From NCBI RefSeq assembly GCF_024362695.1, contig NC_065424.1, positions 7,938,786 through 8,002,785 of the forward strand: DNA of 64,000 nucleotides, read 5' to 3'. Below are positions 1-10,040 of the stretch, piece after piece (positions within the stretch are counted from its first letter, which is position 1; the number at the start of each line of letters is the position of its first letter). The notes beneath the pieces were generated by a model that ran no database searches, was not told the origin of the DNA, and was given only the letters and a program-made list of their open reading frames with translations. Source of the DNA: Pectinophora gossypiella (taxonomy: Eukaryota; Arthropoda; Insecta; Lepidoptera; Gelechiidae). Position numbers and translations under genes: made by a program.

Positions 1-308
1 ATAAATAGAAGAAATAAAAGTCTTATGTGTACTTACAATAAACAATTTAATGGGTAAAATGGTCCTCAGCAAAATTCAATACTTTAGACATCTTCTAGAA
101 CCAAATATTTTCATCCAACTAAATTGTATGGTTGTAAGGAAAGGTGTATGAGAATCACGTACCAATGAGTCGGCGTTAGACCTTTTTCGCGAACAATTTA
201 CAATGGCGCCGTGGCAATGACCTCTAATATAGCATTATTGTTTTTATATACTTACTTACCAACTGTCTTACTTATAAAAAAACAGGAAAATAACATCTTC
301 CGTGACAC

Positions 309-547
309 CAGCCTCCGTAGTTTAGTGGTTAGAGCGTTGGGCTTACGATCTGGAGGTCCGGGTTCGATTCCCGATGAGGACATTGTCGAAATCACTTTGG
401 TAAGGACTTTTCAAGCTTGAATGACGTGATTGTCCGAAAAGTAACATAATTCCGTGCTTTGGAAGGCACGCTAAGCCGTTGGTCCCGGGCTACTCTGACT
501 TCGTCTACTCTGAACTTCCGTGCGTGTATGCAATGATTGATGGATGA
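309..547 (+). repeat. tRNA-derived SINE (family with LINE-type tail), 5' part
   Basis: The segment starts with a tRNA-like head: an A-box region (TTTAGTGGTTAGAGCG) and a B box (GGTTCGATTCC). The lepidopteran SINE body follows, with TTCCGTGCTTTGGAAGGCACG and then TAAGCCGTTGGTCCCGG. It ends near a short TTTGA repeat at 551-580. The same family is seen at 46.45-46.78 kb, 46.94-47.12 kb and 58.85-59.02 kb. It is a pol III retroposon rather than a functional tRNA gene, because no acceptor stem closes after the B box. Confidence 0.75.
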
Positions 548-559
548 AAGTATATTTGA

Positions 560-1208
560 TTTGATTTGATTTGATTTGATGAATGTGGAGGAAGCAAGAG
601 AAGTGTGTCAGGATCGAAGCAAATGGAATTCCATAGTATCTGGTTACCCCGGTGAGAATTAGGCGTGAGTTTATGTATAAGTATGATTGCTAAGTGTTTA
701 GATATTACAAAAAATAAATGTTTTCGTCATGTTCCGTGATAAAAATGATTTTTGTTTGATGTATTTCCACGTCCTCATGCCATATGCGTTATTAGTTTTA
801 GGTAGTTTGTAGGTAGGCAGGTTGCATAAGTTACGAAGCCTATCGTGTCTAGAAGTTTTAGTTAAAAAATAGGTGATTCCGTGCTTCGGAGAGCACGTTA
901 AGCCGTTGGCCAACGTCATAGTAAAAAAAATATTATTACTTTTATTTTTTTTAATAAATTGCCTTATTCAAACAATTACGTTGTAATGAGGCATTGATTG
1001 TTATCGCCGTCTTATTACTCCCCTACCTAATCAATTTAGTTTGCAAAACCAAGGCTCAGCGTTTTCTGATGGCAACTCAGATAAGATTATAGTGCTGAAG
1101 ATCCTTCGCCTTGGCATTCCGATTAACTGAGGTTGTTTGTTATGTCCATAAGGCTACAACCTTCGTTTGCGCGAAAAATTACACATAATTTCGGTCACAC
1201 AAACTCAC
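560..1208. other. Intergenic repeat debris
   Basis: There is no credible gene here. Near 645-680 there is a short reversed copy of the repeat that inserted at 25284. At 866-906 there is a SINE-body scrap (TTCCGTGCTTCGGAGAGCAC). The rest is AT-rich and unassigned. Confidence 0.5.
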
Positions 1209-1688
1209 ACCCATCTTCAAATTCAATTCAAATTCATAAATATCTTTATTCAATAGGTAACATAGTTACACTTTGAATCGTCAATTTTTACATTACGAAA
1301 GTCTCATCCGCCTAAAACTACTGCAGCTTCTCACAACCTGTATAGCCGGGGAAAAGAATCTGCAGGAAAACCTCGGCACAGGGCCCTAGACGTCTAAAAA
1401 ATAAACATACTTAAATATTTTTATACAATTGAGTAATTTAGCTGCCTAATATCAGTTCTCAGACAGTTAATCCCATGCATTCATATCTTCTAAATAATCA
1501 CTAACTTTATAATAACGTTTTTTATAAAGTTTCTGTTTAACTACTGTCTTAAAACAGTTGAAAGGCAAATTCAGAATGTCAATGGGAATCTTATTGTAAA
1601 AACGTATGCATTGACCCTTAAAAGATTTAGTGATCTTTCTGGCGTTATCCTGTTTGCACGAGGTCCGTCGCTTGCCTAAGCTGCCCAA
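1209..1688 (-). mobile_element. LINE 3' end: C-terminal reverse-transcriptase ORF remnant plus 3' UTR
   Basis: On the minus strand, 1688-1467 encodes a 73-residue remnant containing FYNKIPIDILNLP and YYKVSDYL. These line up with the C-terminus of the LINE polyprotein at 5544-6557 (YYNKIPEDVLGL, YYKVGDYLKD). The 3' UTR continues to about 1209. It includes GGGCCCTGTGCCGAGG, a conserved block with AGCTGCAGTAGTTTTAGG, and an AATAAAGATATTTATGAATTTG end. The same UTR block is the tail of a tRNA-headed SINE at 48.54-48.79 kb, so this copy links that SINE to its likely LINE partner. It is 5'-truncated and dead. The clade (Jockey/CR1-like) is inferred, not proven. Confidence 0.7.
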
Positions 1689-1995
1689 TCTGAAGATTTG
1701 ACAGGTCCGGTTTTTTACAGAAGCGACTGCCTGTCTGACTTTCCAACCCGCGATGGAAAAACCAGCCCAATACAGGTTAGGTCATATACTTACTTCCGAA
1801 ACGCAGTTCTCGGGAATGATTATGTACGTCTCCGCACAATATTTTTCTTCACTGCTGAGCACATGATAAATTGCTTTCATTTCGTCGCTGATGTCGCTAA
1901 CTGACGTACCTGTCTGCAATTTTTGGCGAAACTAATTTGCACCTTTTGTCAATAAAACACAAATCACTTTACCAAAAAAATACAGATACTTCCGT
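1689..1995 (-). repeat. Truncated SINE, CAGGTCCGG family
   Basis: Blocks such as GACAGGTCCGGTTTTTTACA, GAAGCGACTGCCTGTCTGAC and AACCAGCCCAATACAGGTTA recur at 2.2-2.4, 11.75-11.9, 12.9-13.2, 16.55-16.85, 42.95-43.08, 45.23-45.42 and 48.84-49.0 kb. The copy at 12.9 kb keeps a reversed tRNA-like head, which gives this one a minus orientation. Confidence 0.6.
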
Positions 1996-2054
1996 TAGCA
2001 AAGTCAGTCATGTTTTATGATACAAACATGAATTTAAAAACAATTTCGAATATC

Positions 2055-2395
2055 ATTGGTCTGAGCCCGAGGTGGATTCCATTTAGCATAAAGTATCTAA
2101 ATAGTATCTACTTAATTATCTAAATAGTTACAGTGTGTGGTTTGTGGCCCCACCTCGTTAGGGATCGCAGATGTCAGATGAATTAGGAAACCCACATTCC
2201 TGAGAAATGCGTTTTCGGAGGTAAGTATGTGACGTATCCTGTATTGGGCTGGTTTTCCCTTCGCGGGTTGGAAGGTCAGACAGACAGTCGCTTCTGTAAA
2301 TCCGGACCTGTCAATTCTTCAGGTTAGGTAAGCGGACCCCGTGCAAACGGGGTAACGCTAGGGAGACGTTATTGGGTACTTAATGCCTTGTAGTC
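2055..2395 (+). repeat. SINE, CAGGTCCGG family, inverted relative to its neighbour
   Basis: This is the reverse-oriented counterpart of the 1689-1995 copy: ATCCTGTATTGGGCTGGTTT, then TCGCGGGTTGGAAGGTCAG, then the GGTAACGCTAGGGAGACG end. The two neighbours form an imperfect inverted pair about 200 bp apart. Confidence 0.55.
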
Positions 2396-3845
2396 TGCCC
2401 ATCACAAATTGCGGGTGTGATAATTTTCAAATCAAATCAAATATACTTTATTGCACAGAACTAAATTAAAACAATCAGACATAACACATGAATACAGTAC
2501 AATTTGGGCGGCCTTATTGCTCTAGAGCCATTTCTTTCAGGCAACCACCGAAAGGAAATTTTCTTTTTTTGGGACGCTTTGTTTATTTTTATTTGCCGCG
2601 TATGGCATTCATTACTTGGCCGGACAAATAGGGAGCGCTGAGGGATATGTCCGGCAAAACAATACATCACATTGTATGTCACCTACTATAGTGAAGTGAG
2701 ATTAGAATCGCTGATAGTGTGATAAAGTAAACTGGAGTAGACATGTAGTGGTATGCGACATGCTGTGTCGAAACTGTCGACACAATGACTGCGACACCAT
2801 GCAGCAAGTGTAGTTTAGTAACTGGTATTTTATTATTATACAGGGTGGCCCAGAAGTTCACGTTCAAAATGAAAAATTAGATAGAGGGGCTCATTAGCTA
2901 CCAGAAACACCCCCATGTATGTTCTGCGATTATTTACGGTTTAGGAGATATGACTCATTTTGTACCTTTTTCTAGATTTTCTATCTTACTTCAGAAATAA
3001 TCATTTTGTCGCTATCCCTTTCTTAATAATTATTTTATTTTACTTCACAACTATGCCTAAGGATATGTACCGTTGGGTGAAAAAATGAAAGCAGTCAAAT
3101 CAAGGATAAAAAAAAAGTTATTGGATATCAAAGTGAGAATTCGACCAAAATTGTACGCGACAACCGAAAAGATTACAGCAGCAACAGTAATGAAATCAGA
3201 TAGAAAAACTCGTAAACAAACATTGAATATGAAACGCCCATAGACATATAAGAGTATGGACTGGAAATACCTACAAAAAAAACGTGCCACTTCGTCGCAT
3301 AAAATGGCGGCCTTTACTAGGGCTGCAAGCTGTTTCAATACTAGGATTACCATACTCGTACCTACTAGGTATAGCATCTTCTTCTTTGCGAGTCGATGGC
3401 GATCGATACTAAATTTTTGCTGACCAATAATAGGTATAGCATTATAATAATAAGTATTCATAAGAGAACAGAAAGGGAAGGTAAAGGGTAATTAGGTGGT
3501 GTACTGTATTTTTCGTGTATGTTTTGTGTAAAACTTGTTCTTTTTGGTATGTTGTGTGCAATAAAGTATATTTGTATTTGTAAAGGGTTTAGTCAAGATT
3601 TATCTAAGTAGTTTCCTTAACAACTCTATAACATTGATTACATTCTTTATTGCGCACAATTCGAATCCACCTGGAGTGTATAATGAAACATAAATTATAA
3701 CGTAAATCTGTTTATTAGCAAGTATTCATTTCACACATTATTTATTATGTAACTACATTATATTTACAATAAATACAAATCTAAACAGTGTCAATTTGTT
3801 TAGAAATTGTCTTTGTGACACCCTGTCACATTGCATATATAATTA
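2396..3845. other. No gene seen; scattered repeat fragments
   Basis: At 2540-2665 there is a degenerate piece of the GCCGCAGATGGCATTAACTA family. The segment 2842-2990 begins CAGGGTGGCCCAGAAGTTCA and shares a block around TACGGTTTAGGAGATATGAC with 10245-10320 in the opposite orientation. At 3540-3580 there is the AATAAAGTATATTTGTATTT tail common to local retroposons. The one long minus-strand reading frame (3057-3461) is AT-rich and hydrophobic, with no recognisable motif. Confidence 0.5.
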
Positions 3846-5481
3846 CACTTCTCATCAAAAAAATCGAAACACCTTGCAAGTTTACGTTTTGTCAGGATTA
3901 TCAGAAAAATGTGTACATTTAGGAATAAATGTTAAATGTCGTTTAATAGTGAGTAATATGAGCTTATCAAATCTTAATGTTAATGTTCTAAATTTAAATG
4001 AATTTTTCATAGGTTTCGTATTTTGTTAAATGAGTCATTTTTATTCCGTATGGAGTATAAAGGAAATGGATAAAACAACACACGTAAATGAAAAAAAAAG
4101 CTAAAAAACGTTTATTTAATAACTTGTATTCCCTCCCCGAGCTCTAATTACTGCTTCCATACGGTTCTTCATCGATCGGATGAGAGTCACGATCACATGC
4201 TGTGGTATATTGTCCCATTCCTCTTGGATTGCATCTTGCAGCCGGCTAAGTGTTTCTGGGGCAGGATCTCTTGCTCGAATTCGTCTCTTTAATTCATCCC
4301 ACAGATGTTCAATGGGATTCATGTCCGGGCTTCTTGCTGGCCATTCCATAATAGAGATATCGACTTCGTTAAGATAATCTCGTACGACGCCCGCGGTGTG
4401 AGCCCTAGCATTGTCGTGCATGAATATGAAGCCGTTGCCAATAAAATGTGCATAGGGCATCACATGAGGCTCGAGACACTCTTCGACGTACCGATGACAG
4501 TTTAGTGCAGGCAGACGTGGCCCAGACACGAAAGCAAGCTCTGTCTTACCGTCGGCGCTGATTCCTCCCCAAACCGTCCACGAACCGCCACCATAGCTGA
4601 CCTTTTCTTCAATGCAGCATTGTGCATAGCGTTCTCCGTCTCTTCTGTAGACCTTGTTCCTTCCGTCGTTACCATACAGCATAATTTTACACTCATCAGA
4701 AAAGAGAACTTTGCTCCACTGTAGGTATGACCAATTTAGGTGCTCACGTGCAAAGTTAAGGCGCGCTCTTCGATGGTCTGCAGTTAATTTCGGCCCATTT
4801 GCTGGCTTATGCGGTACCAGTCCACGATCCTTCAACCTTCTTCTAATTGTAGAGTCACTTACAGCCACCCTTCGTACAACACGAAGCCGCTGCTGCAGTT
4901 GAAAAGCGTTAAGGCGTCGATTTCTTAAAGAAGTTGTTACAATAAATCGATCATCTCGCTCAGAAGTGACCCGATTCCTGCCAGATCCTGAACGGCGCGT
5001 GAACAAACCAGTCTCCCGATAACGTTTATAGACTCTATGAACAGATGACAGGCTTAGATGCAGTCTTGCAGCCACAACACGCTGACTAAGGCCAGAATCC
5101 AGCAATGCCACAACTTGGGCGGCTTCTGTGGGCGAAGTATCCATACGTTTTAGAAAAAAAACCTTTTTTCAGACGTCCCAAAGTCACAGTATTGAAATAA
5201 AAAACAAAAAGTTTAAGGATAGGCGCCAATTTTTAGTTTTTAAACGCTAAATGTACTCCAACCCTAAACACACATTTGTCTCAAAACAGTGATTCATTTC
5301 GTTTATAAGATAAACAAATGAAATTCTAATTTTGAATTTAGAATTTTCGCTTATTACTGTAATGGCCAAACTGCCAGCTATACATTTATGTATTTTTTTT
5401 CATCGTATGAATTCTTTTTTGTGTTAAATTCGGACAGAAACAATGAAAACGGAAGTGTTTCGATTTTTTTGATGAGAAGTG
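3846..5481 (-). mobile_element. Tc1-type DNA transposon, structurally intact
   Basis: The ends are perfect 27-bp terminal inverted repeats starting CACTTCTCATC and continuing AAAAAAATCGAAACAC. They are flanked by TA on both sides (3844-3845 and 5482-5483), the usual Tc1/mariner target duplication. The element is 1,636 bp with one uninterrupted transposase gene on the minus strand. A second copy, nearly identical over the compared regions, lies at 21412-25792 in the opposite orientation, which points to recent mobility. The downstream end sits right beside a LINE fragment, but no LINE sequence was recognised on the other side. Confidence 0.93.
4116..5144 (-). CDS. Tc1-family DD34E transposase, full length
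   Basis: The 342-residue product is the normal length for Tc1 transposases, which cut the element out and paste it at TA sites in the nucleus. The N-terminus has paired helix-turn-helix segments: residues about 8-45 (ALLDSGLSQRVVAARLHLSL) and a second one around 70-115. The catalytic core shows the first Asp in LFSDECKI, the second Asp in FMHDNARAH, and Glu in NPIEHLWDEL. Exactly 34 residues separate the last two acids, giving the DD34E signature. The start codon lies just inside the 5' end of the element, and the stop (TAA in CAAGTTATTAAATAAACG) is near the other end. No frameshift or stop is seen, so the protein may be active. The second copy differs by only a few substitutions. Confidence 0.95.
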   Translation of the reverse strand: MDTSPTEAAQVVALLDSGLSQRVVAARLHLSLSSVHRVYKRYRETGLFTRRSGSGRNRVTSERDDRFIVTTSLRNRRLNAFQLQQRLRVVRRVAVSDSTIRRRLKDRGLVPHKPANGPKLTADHRRARLNFAREHLNWSYLQWSKVLFSDECKIMLYGNDGRNKVYRRDGERYAQCCIEEKVSYGGGSWTVWGGISADGKTELAFVSGPRLPALNCHRYVEECLEPHVMPYAHFIGNGFIFMHDNARAHTAGVVRDYLNEVDISIMEWPARSPDMNPIEHLWDELKRRIRARDPAPETLSRLQDAIQEEWDNIPQHVIVTLIRSMKNRMEAVIRARGGNTSY

Positions 5482-5543
5482 TATTATACGCTTTCGGAGA
5501 AAGAAAATGTAAAGTTAAAGCAAACTTTCTTATTTCTAGATAG

Positions 5544-6557
5544 GTGTTATTCAAGATAGGTGTTCCGCAGGGCTCCATTCTCGGGCCATTCTTGTTTTTA
5601 GTTTATATTAATGACTTGGCCCATATGGTGGAGGGTCAGAACTTGTCAAATATCGTACTTTTTGCGGACGATACTTCCCTTATTTTTAAAACAGACAGAC
5701 GAAAGCCCAACAATGACCATATAAATCACGCCCTTTGCCAGATCCACCACTGGTTTACAATAAATAACCTAGTTTTGAATGGAAAGAAAACAAAATGTAT
5801 TAAATTCAGTTTACCTAACGTAAATTCTGCTGATTGTGATATACTTCTAAATAACCAGAAACTAGACTTTGTTAAAAATACAGTTTTTCTGGGATTAAAT
5901 ATTGATGATAGACTCAAATGGGACACACATATTAAATCATTATCAGGTAGACTTAGCTCAGCTGCATTTGCAGTCAAAAGGATTAGAGAACTGACTGACG
6001 TGACGACTGCAAGATTGGTATATTTTAGCTACTTCCATAGTATTATGTCGTATGGTATTTTGCTTTGGGGTAGAGCAGCTGATATTGAAACCGTTTTCAT
6101 TCTACAAAAAAGGGCAATCAGATCTATCTACAAACTGAGATGCCGCGATTCTCTCAGAGAATTTTTTAAAGAGATTTCCATTATGACTGTACCTTGTCAA
6201 TACATATATATGAACATTATGTATGTTAGGAAAAATTTACACTTATATTTAAGAAACTGTGATAAGCACAAATACAACCTAAGGAATAAGAACAAATTAG
6301 CAGTTCCTAGTTCCAGACTATCCAAAATTAGCACATCATTTGTAGCGCTGTATGTGCGATACTATAATAAGATACCAGAAGATGTACTAGGCCTTTCGGG
6401 AAATATGTTTAAGAATGTTATAAAAACTACTTTAATCAGTAAAGCTTACTATAAAGTAGGAGACTATCTTAAGGATAATAATATTAAATGGATTACTTCA
6501 GCTCAACACAAAAAAGACAAGAATGTTTGCAATAAAAACTTGGCCCTAAAATACTGA
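5544..6557 (+). CDS. LINE reverse transcriptase, 5'-truncated
   Basis: The reading frame covers the C-terminal half of a non-LTR retrotransposon polyprotein. It enters at the palm motif IGVPQGSILGPFLF (RT block 4), then the catalytic block FADDTSLIF (YADD-like, with two Asp residues), and the FLGLNIDDRLKWDTHI block. The thumb and C-terminal region follow, with YGILLWGRA and ILQKRAIRSIY. The endonuclease and the first RT blocks are missing. An in-frame stop (TAG at 5541) precedes the GTG used as the first codon, so this is a 5'-truncated insertion rather than a whole gene. It begins about 60 bp beyond the Tc1 element. The family looks Jockey/CR1-like, judged only from the motif style. Confidence 0.88.
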   Translation: MLFKIGVPQGSILGPFLFLVYINDLAHMVEGQNLSNIVLFADDTSLIFKTDRRKPNNDHINHALCQIHHWFTINNLVLNGKKTKCIKFSLPNVNSADCDILLNNQKLDFVKNTVFLGLNIDDRLKWDTHIKSLSGRLSSAAFAVKRIRELTDVTTARLVYFSYFHSIMSYGILLWGRAADIETVFILQKRAIRSIYKLRCRDSLREFFKEISIMTVPCQYIYMNIMYVRKNLHLYLRNCDKHKYNLRNKNKLAVPSSRLSKISTSFVALYVRYYNKIPEDVLGLSGNMFKNVIKTTLISKAYYKVGDYLKDNNIKWITSAQHKKDKNVCNKNLALKY

Positions 6558-7170
6558 ATTTGAAATAACTTTGTAAGTGGATTAAAAAGGATTGTGAAAC
6601 ACTTGATGATATTTGAACAGTAGAGTACTTTTTCTTTTTATATCCAGGCGGAGGATTTTTGAGCTTCTTTTTATAAGTGGTGCATGCTCGCCTCGAAATG
6701 TTCGTGTACGCGGTGGCGTCCGGAAGTCGGGTCGCACCTTTCCCTCAAAAATGTGCGAAGGGAGCGATGGCTGGCTTTCGCGTCAACTCGTGATCGGGTG
6801 CTGCGTATGTGGACAGGCCTGCTTCTGACAGGGAGCTCATAAAACACTGTTTCTGTGATAAAGTCACATAAACTCTTTATGTTTCACTTTCCTTCCACCG
6901 ACTGTAATTGGAATACCATTGTATTTAAGTCTATAAATTATGTAATACAAACTGGATTAAAAGAAAAGAAAGGAAAACATGAAACAGTAGGACTAGGGCC
7001 CTGTGCTGGGAGGTTTTCTGGCCACGTCTTTCCCTCAGCGTTACAGTTCCGATGTGGTAGTAGTTTTACAGCTAGTTACATAATATGTAATTTAATTATG
7101 TCTGACGTTCAAAAAGCGCTAACTTTGTAAGCCAATTTTGAAAAATAAATATTTTTTTGAATTTTTTTTT
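6558..7170 (+). mobile_element. Probable 3' UTR and tail of the same LINE
   Basis: After the RT stop, sequence continues to a 3' end carrying GGGCCCTGTGCTGGGAGG, a block with AGTAGTTTTACAGC, and a terminal AAATAAATATTTTTTTGAAT. The order of blocks matches the tail of the 1.2-kb LINE fragment and of the 48.5-kb SINE, though at lower identity. The part from 6610 to 6960 is less certain. It includes a GC-richer stretch (6680-6830) that could be an unrelated insertion. Confidence 0.5.
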
Positions 7171-7507
7171 TCTTGGGAATACTTCTTTGGCAAAGGTAAA
7201 CCTTGAAATTTGTTTACCTGCCTTTTCAAAAAGTCTTGCGGTCCTGCCAATTCTTCCATCAATACACTTTGCCCTTTATTATTTGATTTTTATTCTGCAG
7301 ATCTTCCATAATATTCTTCAAATTGGCTATCTTATAATTTTTTCATCGCGTCTTCTTGAACAGACTGAAATAAAGTTTAATAATAATGTTAAAACAGTGT
7401 ATGTACTAAAATATATCTGATTTAAGTGCATTGTGTACCTGGTTGAATTATACTATATCATGTTAAAAATATAAAATTATTTGATAAATACCTTATCATG
7501 TACTGAC

Positions 7508-7622
7508 TTATGAGACAGACGTACGGGCAATGGCAGCACAGACGACGTTGCAGCTGTGGATTAGTTTTCCAATATCACCTGTTTCAGTAAATCCAGTCGA
7601 CAATTTTGGATTGAAAGATGGC
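7508..7622 (-). CDS. Candidate terminal exon, function unknown
   Basis: On the minus strand, an acceptor (CATTTCAG) is followed by 38 open codons ending in TAA. They encode a peptide with PSFNPKLSTGFTETGD and IHSCNVVCAAIARTS. Codon usage is more balanced than in the AT-rich surroundings, and the phase would fit an upstream exon ending in two bases. It may complete the THAP-like gene or belong to an unseen gene. I do not recognise the sequence. Confidence 0.35.
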
Positions 7623-7770
7623 CTGAAATGAAAGATAACATTCATTTATTTATATAATAATTGTTTCGACATATAATAGTTACAGACTAAGTATATTAAG
7701 TACATAATAATATGTAGTTGAATGATAGATAGTATAAACATGTTGTGATAACATGATACAAATATGTTAT

Positions 7771-8178
7771 CTATCTAGCCAGTAGTGAGATGATGCAAGC
7801 TAGGCTGAAATTTAAATATAAATTTAAACACCAACAGCCTCTCTCTAACCATCGTCTTCTCAAGCTTTTATTTCTTGGAAACCTGTTAACGTAAAAGTAA
7901 TAACTAGTATTCTTAGCCAGTATTATTGGCGCAACACTAATTTGACTATGACGAATAAAGATATTGGAAAACAAAGAAAAATACGGTTTGTAGTATGACA
8001 ATCACTCAAAATATATAAAGGTTTAATGCAAATTCATGGCTCAGTTGCGTTGTAACATCAAAATCTATAGGATTGTTTGTATTATTCAATGAATACGGGG
8101 TACTAACCTATGAAGTGACAAATACGGTTGATTTCTGTCCTTTCTGGCTCCACACTGTACAATACAATACACGGACAT
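7771..8178 (-). CDS. Small THAP-like zinc-finger gene (two or more exons)
   Basis: Exon 1 (8178-8108) starts MSVYCIVQCGARKDRNQPYL and ends with LSLH before a GTTAGT donor. The next exon (from 7882, acceptor TTAACAG) continues R-FPRNKSLRRRW in frame. C-x3-C, the LSxHRFP step and the conserved Trp match the first half of a THAP domain, a DNA-binding zinc finger. Read straight through, exon 2 stops at 7771 and gives about 60 residues. The second zinc-ligand pair (Cys-x2-His) is then missing. A separate terminal-exon candidate (7622-7508, see its own entry) is phase-compatible if exon 2 uses a weak internal donor (TG|GTGTTT or TG|GTTAGA). It could be a host gene, a domesticated P-element-like relic or a decaying copy. 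Confidence 0.45.
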
Positions 8179-8519
8179 GTTGAATAACACTTTTTTCAAC
8201 TTCAACTTCGATTTAGCAAATCAAATCCTCGTAATTTATCCGCAAAACACAAAATACGATCTCATAAACAGCTACTTGACAGCAGAAGTACCACAAAACA
8301 CAGCGCATAAAATGGCGAAAAATGGCACGTACCTACAGCTGTTGTGACGTCATCACAAAATGTTGCCATAACTAGAAATAACAAATATATATTTATCTCT
8401 TTTACCAAATGAAATTTTGTACTAGTAAAAAAGAGACAAAACGATTATTGACGACCTGTTTCATAAACTACTCATATTTGTATAAGATGATGTTTATATA
8501 GTAGAACAGGGCGCCTCCA

Positions 8520-8985
8520 TATAATTTCCTATCTCTATGGAAACGGCTTTTTAGCGGGAAACGGGAACGGGACAGTTGCTTTCTTCATTGAATAATCTAA
8601 ATAATTAATACGAAGTGGTGTTTTGTGGTTAATGATCGCATTAAGTTAGTCGGAAGACATTCGCGAGTGTTATTATATTGGAGTATTCAATAAACAAAGT
8701 GTATCTGCCTATTTTCGCTTCGTGCTAGGAAGCCGCTTCATAGCTCAAAAGTTTATGCGGACTTTTGAGTTAATTCGTTTGGGGTTCGGAGTAGGAGTCT
8801 ACTCCGAGGGTGGGGGCTTAGGTTTCATCATCATCATTCATCACCTTTCACCATTTCATTAATCATCAAGAAAAAAAATACGTCAGACATGGCTGTATGG
8901 GCATAGTTCCCTTTGCCTTACCCTTCGGGGAAAACCAAACCAAAAAAAAAATCTCTATGGAAACGCCGAAGAACATATGTTTAAC
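8520..8985 (+). repeat. Dispersed repeat shared with the piggyBac-like insert
   Basis: Blocks GTTCGGAGTAGGAGTCTACT, GGGTGGGGGCTTAGGTTTCA, GGCTGTATGGGCATAGTTCC and CTTCGGGGAAAACCAAACC recur in reverse order and orientation at 23505-23840, and a short piece recurs at 23935-23985. The shared part runs outward through CGAAGTGGTGTTTTGTGGTT. No coding capacity is seen. Confidence 0.65.
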
Positions 8986-9154
8986 GTCAAAATTGACAAT
9001 TATAGAATGACAGATGACAGATAAACGGGCACCATTCACAGGACAAAAATAAGGAACACCGCCACCATTACGAATCTGTTTGGAAATATCGATAAATAAT
9101 TCAGTAGCGCCATCTGTTATCGAGAAGCCAAAGGTTGCTGTCATATGTCATATA

Positions 9155-10040
9155 TATGTCTGCTCTGCTCATTTATATCTCCCTCTCGCTCACTCCTTAA
9201 TTCTGCTACTCGACAATAGAGGGCAGGAGCAGTTAGGGATGGCACCTAGAAAATTCTACAGACGACGACGAGTATATCGATGAATCTAGAGGAACCTAGA
9301 AATTGCTAGTACATATTACCGGCGCATATATAAGGGCGAGCGGCCCCGCCGGCGAGTCAGTTCAGTTCAGTTCTCTTCCGAAGAGGAAACAGATAACTTC
9401 CGAGAAGAAATCGAAGCAGTTCGGAGCAAGAAGAATAGTGAGTGAGTTCCAGTACAGTTTTAACAGTGAAATAGTGTGTGATATAGTTCAGTGCCCGGTT
9501 TCAAAGTGAATTTCTGTCCGTTTATTTTCCGTCGCGTTCGTAAGTACCTACCGTGTTATTATTACAGTTCAGTATATAGTGGTTATTTGTCCGTAAAGTG
9601 AATCCGTATCTACAGTGTCAGTGAACCGTTAAATATTGCATAGTAAAGTTTGGTGAATTAACAGTGAGATATTCCGTGTAAAAGCTCGCGTAATCATATC
9701 AGTGGACTGAAGAATCTGCTATCCGCGCAGTGTTGCAAGTGTTGAGACTTTTTGTAATTATTTCTTTTTATTTTGGTGCAATAAAGTGTATTTGTATTGT
9801 ATTGTATTGTATTGTTGTGATACTATCGAACTTTCGAGTGAGTGAGTGAGCGAGTCAATCTAATTATTTTTGTGTGAACTTTTGCAAACAGTTTTTTACG
9901 GCGAGTGTATTTAATAGTGGCGAACTGTGCATTTTAATAATCGTTGAACTTTATAGTAATGTTGTAATTTAATAAACCGTGGTAAATAAACCGTGAGTTG
10001 TAACCGGTGGTATTTCTTCTACGGCGAACCACCCTACAGT
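9155..10040 (+). promoter_or_regulatory. LTR-like or transposon promoter segment, tentative
   Basis: A TATA-like box (CGCATATATAAGGGCGAG) near 9325 is followed about 30 bp later by GAGTCAGTTCAGTTCAGTTC, which has the look of an insect transcription start. A long non-coding stretch rich in AGTGA motifs follows, then AATAAACCGTGGTAAATAAAC near 9970 as a polyadenylation-like end. This layout resembles a solo LTR. However, no matching partner LTR, primer-binding site or flanking duplication could be found. A retroposon tail (AATAAAGTGTATTTGTATTG) sits inside it at 9780. Confidence 0.3.

Noticed and set aside
309..380. tRNA gene
   Set aside because: A and B boxes are present but the acceptor stem does not close and the SINE body follows directly. 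The same holds for the heads at 14.5, 42.45, 48.5 and 55.9 kb.
3057..3461. 134-residue minus-strand protein
   Set aside because: Phe/Ile/Val-rich composition mirrors an AAA-rich plus strand; no motif, promoter or splice context.
4180..4902. Plus-strand reading frames across the Tc1 transposase (and their mirror at 24498-25220)
   Set aside because: They are antisense shadows of the transposase, appear identically in both Tc1 copies, and have no domain.
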